Below, one piece after another: positions 58,196 through 64,000 of a stretch of 64,000 bases of DNA. The position numbers and the translations under genes were made by a program. Position 1 is the first letter of the stretch. Each line of letters begins with the position of its first letter. Under the pieces are notes generated by a model that saw nothing but the letters and a program-made list of their open reading frames with translations, ran no database searches and had not been told where the DNA came from. Origin of the DNA: Streptomyces tagetis (GTDB taxonomy: Bacteria > Actinomycetota > Actinomycetes > Streptomycetales > Streptomycetaceae); NCBI RefSeq assembly GCF_018069565.1, contig NZ_JAGPNL010000004.1, positions 434,001 to 498,000 of the forward strand. The letters run 5' to 3'.

Positions 58196-59479
58196 ATGGC
58201 AGCGGGCGCCCCCCGGATCTTCGTCTCCCACCTCTCCGGTGCCGCCGTCTTCGATCCCAACGGCGACCAGGTGGGGCGCGTGCGCGATCTGGTGGTCATG
58301 CTCCGCGTCGGCCGCAAACCCCCGCGGGTGCTCGGACTCGTCGTCGAACTCGCCACCCGGCGCCGCATCTTCCTGCCCATGACCCGGGTCACCGGCATCG
58401 ACTCCGGCCAGGTGATCACCACCGGCGTGCTCAATGTGCGGCGCTTCGAGCAGCGGCCCACCGAGCGGCTGGTCTTCGGCGAACTGCTGGACCGGCGGGT
58501 GACGCTGGTGGACACCGGCGAGGAGGTCACCGTGCTCGACCTGGCGGTGCGGCAGCAGCCCTCCCGCCGGGAGTGGCAGATCGACCGGGTCTTCGTCCGC
58601 AAGGGCCGCAAGGGCGGCGCCTTCCGCCGCAACCGGGGCGAGACGCTGACCGTCGAGTGGTCCGCGGTGACCGGCTTCTCGCTGGAGGAGCACGGGCAGG
58701 GCGCCGAGAACCTGCTCGCCACCTTCGAGCAGCTCCGCCCCGCCGACCTCGCCAACGTCCTGCACCACCTCTCCCCCAAGCGGCGGGCCGAGGTCGCCGC
58801 CGCCCTCGACGACGAGCGGCTCGCCGACGTGCTGGAGGAGCTGCCGGAGGACGACCAGATCGAGATCCTCGGCAAGCTGGAGGAGGAGCGGGCGGCGGAC
58901 GTCCTGGAGGCGATGGACCCGGACGACGCCGCCGACCTGCTGGGCGAGCTGCCGGAGGAGGACAAGGAACGGCTGCTGAACCTGATGCAGCCCTCCGACG
59001 CGGCCGACATGCGGCGCCTGATGTCGTACGAGGAGCACACGGCGGGCGGTCTGATGACGACCGAGCCGCTCGTGCTGCGCCCCGACGCCACCGTCGCCGA
59101 CGCGCTGGCCCGCATCCGCAACCCCGACCTGTCCCCGGCGCACGCGGCGCAGGTCTACGTGTGCCGCCCGCCGGAGGAGACGCCGACCGGCAAGTACCTG
59201 GGCACCGTCCACTTCCAGCGGCTGCTGCGCGATCCGCCGTACACGCTGGTCGGCTCGATGCTCGACGACGACCTGCAACCGCTGGCGCCGGACGCCGCGC
59301 TGCCGGTGGTCGCCGGGTTCTTCGCCACGTACGACATGGTCGCGGCGCCCGTCGTGGACGACTCCGGGTCGCTGCTGGGCGCGATCACCGTCGACGACGT
59401 CCTGGACCACATGCTGCCGGAGGACTGGCGGGAGACCGAGTACCACCTGGACGAGGGGGTGGGCCCGGATGGGGCCTGA
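58196..59479 (+). CDS. Soluble MgtE-N and CBS domain protein (no membrane domain)
   Basis: The 427-aa product starts at ATG 58196 behind AAAGGAG (an upstream ATG at 58142 is possible). An N-terminal PRC-barrel-like domain (VSHLSGAAVFDPNGDQVGRV) leads into an MgtE-N helical domain (DLANVLHHLSPKRRAEVAAAL, VLEELPEDDQIEILGKL, EEDKERLLNLMQPSDAADM) and two CBS repeats (EHTAGGLMTTEPLVLRPDA, and PVVDDSGSLLGAITVDDVL). The MgtE transmembrane channel is absent, so the protein cannot carry Mg2+ itself and may act as a sensor. M. tuberculosis Rv1232c has the same layout. Its stop overlaps the DUF1003 start by 11 bases. Confidence 0.88.
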   Translation: MAAGAPRIFVSHLSGAAVFDPNGDQVGRVRDLVVMLRVGRKPPRVLGLVVELATRRRIFLPMTRVTGIDSGQVITTGVLNVRRFEQRPTERLVFGELLDRRVTLVDTGEEVTVLDLAVRQQPSRREWQIDRVFVRKGRKGGAFRRNRGETLTVEWSAVTGFSLEEHGQGAENLLATFEQLRPADLANVLHHLSPKRRAEVAAALDDERLADVLEELPEDDQIEILGKLEEERAADVLEAMDPDDAADLLGELPEEDKERLLNLMQPSDAADMRRLMSYEEHTAGGLMTTEPLVLRPDATVADALARIRNPDLSPAHAAQVYVCRPPEETPTGKYLGTVHFQRLLRDPPYTLVGSMLDDDLQPLAPDAALPVVAGFFATYDMVAAPVVDDSGSLLGAITVDDVLDHMLPEDWRETEYHLDEGVGPDGA

Positions 59480-60068
59480 GCGCGAGCCGGCGGCCCGCGA
59501 GCGCGTGGTCTCGGGGGCGACGGCCACCACCCGCCCGCGCTTCCGGCTGGACCAGCCCCGCCCGCCGCGCCGCCGGATCGTGCCGGAGTGGGACCCGGAC
59601 GCCTTCGGCCGGCTCTCCGAGCGCATCGCGCGGTTCCTGGGCACCGGGCGGTTCATCGTCTGGATGACGGTCGTCATCATCCTGTGGGTGGTGTGGAACG
59701 TGACCGCGCCGAGCGGTCTGCGGTTCGACCAGTACCCGTTCATCTTCCTGACCCTGGCCCTGTCCCTCCAGGCGTCCTACGCGGCCCCGCTGATCCTGCT
59801 CGCGCAGAACCGGCAGGACGACCGGGACCGGGTCAACCTGGAGCAGGACCGCAAGCAGAACGAGCGGTCGATCGCCGACACCGAGTACCTGACCCGGGAG
59901 ATCGCGGCCCTGCGCGTGGGGCTCGGCGAGGTCGCCACCCGGGACTGGATCCGCTCCGAGCTCCAGGACGCGCTGCGCGAACTGGAGGAGCGCCACGAGG
60001 GCCCGCGCGGCGGTTCCGGGGCGCCGCCGGCCCACGGTCCGGGCACGGGTGACCAAACCGACCGGTGA
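59469..60068 (+). CDS. DUF1003 membrane protein
   Basis: The 199-aa product starts at ATG 59469, overlapping the upstream gene by 11 bases behind GAGGGGG. Two adjacent membrane segments (VWMTVVIILWVVWNV and YPFIFLTLALSLQASYAAPLILL) carry the DUF1003 motif, followed by LLAQNRQDDRDRVNLEQDRKQ and an amphipathic helix (about 120-180) predicted as coiled coil. The family is widespread and next to MgtE-like genes in Actinobacteria. Coupling suggests that it forms a complex with the soluble MgtE-N/CBS protein (inference). Confidence 0.88.
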   Translation: MGPEREPAARERVVSGATATTRPRFRLDQPRPPRRRIVPEWDPDAFGRLSERIARFLGTGRFIVWMTVVIILWVVWNVTAPSGLRFDQYPFIFLTLALSLQASYAAPLILLAQNRQDDRDRVNLEQDRKQNERSIADTEYLTREIAALRVGLGEVATRDWIRSELQDALRELEERHEGPRGGSGAPPAHGPGTGDQTDR

Positions 60069-60111
60069 CGGGCTTCCCACCCCCCGTGGTGGGCGCCGTA
60101 CCATCGTCATC

Positions 60112-61245
60112 ATGGCTACGGAAGACGCGGTGCGCGAGGCGCTGGCGACGGTGAACGACCCCGAGATCAACCGTCCCATCACCGAGCTGGGGATGGTCAA
60201 GTCGGTGGAGATCGGCGCGGACGGAGCGGTCGCGGTCGGTGTGTACCTGACGGTCTCCGGCTGTCCGATGCGGGACACGATCACCCAGCGTGTGACGGAG
60301 GCGGTCTCGCGGGTCGAGGGCGTCACCCGGGTCGACGTCGAACTCGACGTGATGAGCGACACGCAACGCCGGGAGCTGGCCGAGGCGCTGCGCGGCGGGC
60401 AGGCCGAGCGCGAGGTGCCCTTCGCCAAGCCCGGCAACCTGACCCGGGTCTACGCGGTCGCCTCCGGCAAGGGCGGCGTCGGCAAGTCCTCGGTGACGGT
60501 GAACCTGGCGGCGGCGATGGCGGCGGACGGGCTGAAGGTCGGGGTCGTCGACGCCGACATCTACGGCCACTCGGTGCCCCGCATGCTCGGCGCGGACGGG
60601 CGTCCCACCCAGGTCGAGAACATGATCATGCCGCCGTCGGCGCACGGCGTGAAGGTCATCTCCATCGGCATGTTCACGCCCGGCAACGCCCCGGTGGTGT
60701 GGCGCGGGCCGATGCTGCACCGCGCGCTCCAGCAGTTCCTGGCGGACGTGTACTGGGGCGACCTGGACGTCCTCCTGCTCGACCTGCCGCCGGGCACCGG
60801 CGACATCGCGATCTCGGTGGCGCAGCTCGTGCCGAACGCCGAGATCCTGGTGGTGACGACGCCCCAGCAGGCGGCGGCCGAGGTGGCCGAGCGGGCCGGC
60901 GCCATCGCGGTGCAGACCCACCAGAAGATCGTCGGCGTCGTGGAGAACATGTCCGGTCTGCCCTGCCCGCACTGCGGCGAGATGGTCGACGTCTTCGGTA
61001 CGGGCGGCGGCCGGGCGGTCGCCGACGGGCTGACCCGCACCACGGGGGCGACGGTGCCGGTGCTCGGCTCGATCCCGATCGACGTCCGGCTGCGCGAGGG
61101 CGGCGACGAGGGCAAGCCCGTGGTCCTCTCCGACCCGGACTCCCCGGCCGGCGAGGCGCTGCGCTCGATCGCGGACAAGCTGGGCAACCGGGAGCGCGGC
61201 CTGTCGGGGCTGTCGCTGGGGATCACGCCGCGCAACAAGTTCTGA
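60112..61245 (+). CDS. mrp: Mrp/NBP35 family iron-sulfur cluster carrier P-loop ATPase
   Basis: The 377-aa protein starts at ATG 60112; TACCAT ends seven bases upstream and there is no ribosome site, so it is probably leaderless. Residues 1-85 form a MIP18/DUF59 domain (LATVNDPEINRPITELGMV, VSGCPM). The ATPase has the deviant Walker A SGKGGVGKSS, DLPPGTGD (Walker B), and C-terminal CPHC that binds a bridging [4Fe-4S] cluster in the homodimer. It assembles and delivers iron-sulfur clusters in the cytoplasm. The M. tuberculosis equivalent is Rv1229c. Confidence 0.93.
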   Translation: MATEDAVREALATVNDPEINRPITELGMVKSVEIGADGAVAVGVYLTVSGCPMRDTITQRVTEAVSRVEGVTRVDVELDVMSDTQRRELAEALRGGQAEREVPFAKPGNLTRVYAVASGKGGVGKSSVTVNLAAAMAADGLKVGVVDADIYGHSVPRMLGADGRPTQVENMIMPPSAHGVKVISIGMFTPGNAPVVWRGPMLHRALQQFLADVYWGDLDVLLLDLPPGTGDIAISVAQLVPNAEILVVTTPQQAAAEVAERAGAIAVQTHQKIVGVVENMSGLPCPHCGEMVDVFGTGGGRAVADGLTRTTGATVPVLGSIPIDVRLREGGDEGKPVVLSDPDSPAGEALRSIADKLGNRERGLSGLSLGITPRNKF

Positions 61246-61281
61246 CCGCCGGCGCGGCCGGGATGCCGTCGGTACGACCAG

Positions 61282-61308
61282 GGGGCGCTGTCCGTGGGAC
61301 GGCGCCCC
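61282..61308. terminator. Bidirectional terminator after mrp
   Basis: GGGGCGC (61282-61288) pairs with GCGCCCC (61302-61308); the inner GTCC and GGAC extend the stem. It lies between mrp and the convergent hypothetical gene. Confidence 0.75.
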
Positions 61309-61353
61309 GTGGCGTACGCCCGCCCGCCCGTGGGCGTCGCGGGCGCGGCCCGC

Positions 61354-62025
61354 TCAGGCGTGGGCGGCGATGTCCTTGACCACGGAGAAGGCGAGCCCGT
61401 AGGCGCTCATGCCCCTGCCGTACGCGCCCAGGTGGACGCTCTTGCCGGCCGAGCCGGCCAGTACCCAGCCGTAGGCCGACTCGCGGTAGTGGAAGGTCGT
61501 CGGCACCCCGTCCACCGGCAGGGACAGCGTCGACCACTCCGCCGCGTCGAGGTCGTCGGCGAGCGACCAGGCGGTCTCGGTCTGCTGCTCCAGCCAGTCG
61601 TCGCGCAGGGTGTGGTCCATCTGGCCGGGCCAGGTGAAGGAGAGCAGCCCCACCCCGGCGAGCCACGCCGCCGAGGAGACGGAGGTGGCCTCCAGCAGGC
61701 CCGTGCCGTCGGCGCTGCGCCGGTCGGGACTGGCGGCCACGGTCACCACGACCGCGAACTTCTCCTTGGCGTCCTGGTCGTCACCGGCCACGTGTTCGTT
61801 GCGTACGGACGGTTCGTCGCCGTGGCCGATCGCCCCGTGTTCCACCGTCCCGTCGGCCGCGGTGCCGACCTGCATCAGCCAGCGCCGTCCCGTGAACGCC
61901 TCGTCGAGGCCGTACCACGGGAAGGGTGCGCGCAGGTAACCGTCGACCGTACGCCAGGCGGAAGGGCCGGGTTGTCCGCCCTCCGCGGCCGACGCTCGCG
62001 CGACGGCCCGACTCGTCGTCTCCAT
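61354..62025 (-). CDS. 223-aa conserved hypothetical protein
   Basis: The ATG at 62025 follows GGAGG ten bases upstream. The sequence starts METTSRAVARASAAEGGQ and continues with YLRAPFPWYGLDEAFTGRRWL, a low-complexity acidic middle (VRNEHVAGDDQDAKEKF), TAWSLADDLDAAEWSTLSLPV and FHYRESAYGWVLAGSAGKSVHL. It looks globular, soluble and beta-rich, with aromatic pairs; no enzyme signature or transmembrane segment is visible. I recall homologues only from Streptomyces-related genera at this place between mrp and tatB. A longer upstream frame is low-complexity and lacks support. Confidence 0.7.
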   Translation of the reverse strand: METTSRAVARASAAEGGQPGPSAWRTVDGYLRAPFPWYGLDEAFTGRRWLMQVGTAADGTVEHGAIGHGDEPSVRNEHVAGDDQDAKEKFAVVVTVAASPDRRSADGTGLLEATSVSSAAWLAGVGLLSFTWPGQMDHTLRDDWLEQQTETAWSLADDLDAAEWSTLSLPVDGVPTTFHYRESAYGWVLAGSAGKSVHLGAYGRGMSAYGLAFSVVKDIAAHA

Positions 62026-62221
62026 GTGCCCGGAGCCTCCTCGATCTCGGCGGGCCGGAAACGGCCCGCCCCCCTTCGGGCGCACTCCTCCGGTCCGCAC
62101 AACGACTCGGGCAGCATAGCCACACCCGCACGGGCCGCCGCGAGCGCAGGCGGGCGCGTGGAGTACAGGGAATCCGCCGACGGGGGGCGGCACCACCGGT
62201 CCGGAGTACAAAACGCCCCCC

Positions 62222-62251
62222 GTGCGCCCGGGGCGTGCGCCGGGGGCGCAC
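62222..62251 (-). terminator. Stem-loop after tatB
   Basis: GTGCGCCC (62222-62229) pairs with GGGCGCAC (62244-62251), 18 bases beyond the tatB stop. Confidence 0.65.
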
Positions 62252-62268
62252 AGCGGTGGGACTCGGGG

Positions 62269-62721
62269 TCAGGTGGCGTCCGCGTCGTAGGGCGGGTGAT
62301 CGTCGCGGGCGGGGGCCGCGGGCTTCTTGGTCATGTCCACCCGGCCGCCGGAGGAGCCCGGGGCGGAGGCGGCGCCGGCGGCGGGCGCGGGGTCCGCGTC
62401 GCGGCTGTGGACGGCGTCGGCGACCTCGGACATCTCCTTCTTGAGGTCGAAGCCGTTGCGGATCTCCTTGAGCCCCAGGTCCTCGTTCTCCAGTTGCTTG
62501 CGCAGGAACGTCTTGGGGTTGAGGTCCTCGAACTCGAAGTCCTTGAACTCCGGGCCAAGCTCCTGCCGGATGTCCTGCTTGGCGCTGTCGGAGAACTCCC
62601 GGATCTTCCGGATGGTGCGCGCGACGTCCTGGATGACCTTGGGCAGCTTGTCCGGACCGAAGATGAGCACGGCGAGGACGACGAGCGTGACCAGCTCAAG
62701 CGGTCCTATGTCATTGAACAC
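62269..62721 (-). CDS. tatB: Sec-independent protein translocase subunit TatB
   Basis: The 150-aa protein starts at GTG 62721 behind AAGGAG. It has the TatA/B plan: an N-terminal membrane helix (MFNDIGPLELVTLVVLAVLI), the hinge FGPDKLPKV with the conserved FGP, an amphipathic helix (IQDVARTIRKIREFSDSAKQ), and a long acidic/Ala/Pro-rich disordered tail. TatB with TatC binds twin-arginine substrates; Streptomyces uses Tat heavily. tatB sits beside the HtrA protease gene here as in M. tuberculosis (Rv1223-Rv1224). tatC and tatA are not in the window, as is usual in Streptomyces. Confidence 0.95.
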   Translation of the reverse strand: MFNDIGPLELVTLVVLAVLIFGPDKLPKVIQDVARTIRKIREFSDSAKQDIRQELGPEFKDFEFEDLNPKTFLRKQLENEDLGLKEIRNGFDLKKEMSEVADAVHSRDADPAPAAGAASAPGSSGGRVDMTKKPAAPARDDHPPYDADAT

Positions 62722-62802
62722 CTGTAGCTCCTTGCGATGTCCGGGCCGCCACCACGGTACCCGCCGACCCCGGTCGGCCGGTACCGTCCCGGCGCGGCCA
62801 CG

Positions 62803-64000
62803 TCAGCTCCCGCCGGAGGAACCGAGCACGAGGGAGACCTTCGTCTCGCCGCCGTCGCGCAGCAGGGTCAGCTCCAGCCGGTCGCCGGGGCGGTGGGCGC
62901 GGATCTTGACGATGAGTTCCTCGCCAGAGTGCACCCGCTGGCCGTCGACCTCGGTGATCACGTCACCGGACCGGATGCCGGCCGCGGCGCCGGGGCCGCC
63001 CGCCGTGACCGGGGAGCCGCCGTCGCTGCCCTCGGCGGAGACGCGGGCGCCGTCGCCGGAGTAGCTCATGTCGAGGGTGATGCCGATGACCGGGTGGGTG
63101 GCCCGGCCGGTGTTGATCAGCTCCTCGGCGACGCGCTTGCCCTGGTTGATCGGGATGGCGAAGCCGAGTCCTATCGAGCCGGCGCGGCCGGTGTCCGACT
63201 CGCTGCCGCCCCCGTCGGCCGAGCGGATGGCGGAGTTGATGCCGATGGCCCGGCCCCGCGCGTCCAGGAGGGGGCCGCCGGAGTTGCCGGGGTTGATGGG
63301 GGCGTCGGTCTGGAGCGCGTCGACGTAGGAGACGTCGCTGCCGTCGCCCTTGTCGCCGCCGGCCGTGATGGGCCGCTCGCGGGCGCTGATGATGCCGGAG
63401 GTGACGGTGCCGGCCAGGTCGAAGGGGGCGCCGATGGCGACGACGGGGTCGCCGACCCGGACGTTGTCGGAGTTGCCGAGGGGCAGCGGGGTCATGCCCT
63501 TGACGCCCCGGACGCGGACCACGGCCAGGTCGTACCCGCTGTCGCGGCCGACGACGGTGGCCTCGGCGGTGTCCCCGCTGTTGAAGGTGACGGTGATCTC
63601 GCCGCCGGTGCCGGCGGGTTCCACGACGTGGTTGTTGGTGAGGATGTGGCCGCGGCCGTCGAGGACGAAGCCGGTGCCGGTGCCCGAGGCGTCGCTGCCG
63701 CGCACGTGCAGCGTGACGACGCTGGGCAGGGCGCGGGCGGCGATGCCGGCGACGCTGTCGGCGGGGCGGCCGTCCGGTTCCCGGCCGGCCTGGGGCAGCT
63801 CGACGGCGCCGATGCCGCCGTCGCGCTCCAGGTGGACGCCGACGACACCGCCGGCGACGCCGGAGACCACGGCGATGGCCAGGGCGGCGGCGATGAGCGT
63901 GGTCCGGGTGCGCCGGCGGCTCTGGTCCCGGGTGGGGACGGCGGCGCCGGTCTGCTGGAGGGGCTCGGCGGCGACCGGGGGCGCCCAGGGGTCGTAGCGC
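62803..64000 (-). CDS. htrA: HtrA/DegP-like membrane-anchored serine protease, 5' end outside the window
   Basis: The frame is open to the right edge, so the N-terminus is missing; at least 399 codons are present. From the edge: a cytoplasmic Pro/Gln/Arg-rich stretch (RYDPWAPPVAAEPLQQTG), a membrane helix (TTLIAAALAIAVVSGVAGGV), then an S1C trypsin domain with His in ILTNNHVVEP, Asp in DSGYDLAVVRV and Ser in PINPGNSGGPLL, and a C-terminal PDZ domain (about the last 90 residues, GIRSGDVITEVDGQRVHSGE). It degrades or refolds damaged proteins outside the membrane. Starts such as GTG 63870 inside the helix are rejected. It precedes tatB by 81 bases. Confidence 0.93.
   Translation of the reverse strand, partial: RYDPWAPPVAAEPLQQTGAAVPTRDQSRRRTRTTLIAAALAIAVVSGVAGGVVGVHLERDGGIGAVELPQAGREPDGRPADSVAGIAARALPSVVTLHVRGSDASGTGTGFVLDGRGHILTNNHVVEPAGTGGEITVTFNSGDTAEATVVGRDSGYDLAVVRVRGVKGMTPLPLGNSDNVRVGDPVVAIGAPFDLAGTVTSGIISARERPITAGGDKGDGSDVSYVDALQTDAPINPGNSGGPLLDARGRAIGINSAIRSADGGGSESDTGRAGSIGLGFAIPINQGKRVAEELINTGRATHPVIGITLDMSYSGDGARVSAEGSDGGSPVTAGGPGAAAGIRSGDVITEVDGQRVHSGEELIVKIRAHRPGDRLELTLLRDGGETKVSLVLGSSGGS

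Noticed and set aside
1..64000. Insertion sequences, prophage, tRNA or rRNA genes
   Set aside because: No transposase or integrase motif, no tRNA-like T-arm and no rRNA sequence was recognised; the composition is uniform.

Overview
The window is high-GC actinobacterial chromosome, almost certainly Streptomyces. Coding frames have near-universal G or C at third positions and GTG starts are common. A WhiB-like regulator (WblC) and a mycoredoxin are present, and three promoters match the Streptomyces SigR consensus. There are no rRNA or tRNA genes, insertion sequences or CRISPR arrays that I can see. This is chromosome core. Two gene blocks that are separate in Mycobacterium tuberculosis lie next to each other here: the uvrD2/whiB7/adnAB/moeZ/rhlE block (around Rv3194c-Rv3211) and the htrA/tatB/mrp/corA block (around Rv1223-Rv1239c).

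Region 1-8.2 kb: a truncated PDZ/Lon-like protease gene, a small membrane protein, moaE, an SDR/epimerase, a DUF2342 protein coupled to a NUDIX hydrolase, and a minus-strand run of three AIM24-domain genes, one fused to a TerD domain. Region 8.2-13.3 kb: a YgjP-type metallopeptidase, a ThiF-like protein overlapping a UbiB/ABC1 kinase, a 107-aa basic protein overlapping the stop of wblC, and the long wblC leader. The leader holds a 103-aa upstream ORF, an attenuator hairpin and a promoter with an AT-rich block next to the -35.

Region 13.3-27 kb: DNA repair and redox genes. These are uvrD2, mrx1 (SigR-type promoter), nudC, an M20 dipeptidase, adnB, adnA and an alkyltransferase-like protein. Region 27-33.2 kb: a 942-aa membrane/pseudokinase/flippase-like fusion and two tandem secreted lipoprotein peptidases. 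Region 33.3-40 kb (minus): a PelF-like glycosyltransferase, a multi-pass membrane protein, a sugar epimerase and a spherulin-4 protein form a likely exopolysaccharide operon. It runs into moeZ, which has its own SigR-type promoter.

Region 40-51.7 kb: a DUF3152 protein with a metzincin-like motif, alpha/beta hydrolases, a TetR regulator, DUF3107, a ferritin-like protein, a DEAD-box helicase with a long basic/acidic repeat tail, an NYN nuclease and a 50-aa protein with a SigR-type promoter. Region 51.7-64 kb: MarC, a PHP phosphoesterase, DUF6758, SUFU, corA behind a structured leader with a micro-ORF, an LppX-like lipoprotein, a soluble MgtE-N/CBS protein, DUF1003, mrp, a hypothetical protein, tatB, and an HtrA-type protease cut by the window edge.

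Main themes are envelope maintenance, DNA double-strand-break processing, and thiol and antibiotic stress responses. The most rewarding signals are the wblC leader, the three SigR-type promoters, the Pel-like locus and the corA leader. Start codons were chosen from Shine-Dalgarno position, family alignment from memory, or a -10 hexamer just upstream (leaderless). All functional names come from motif recognition, without database searches.
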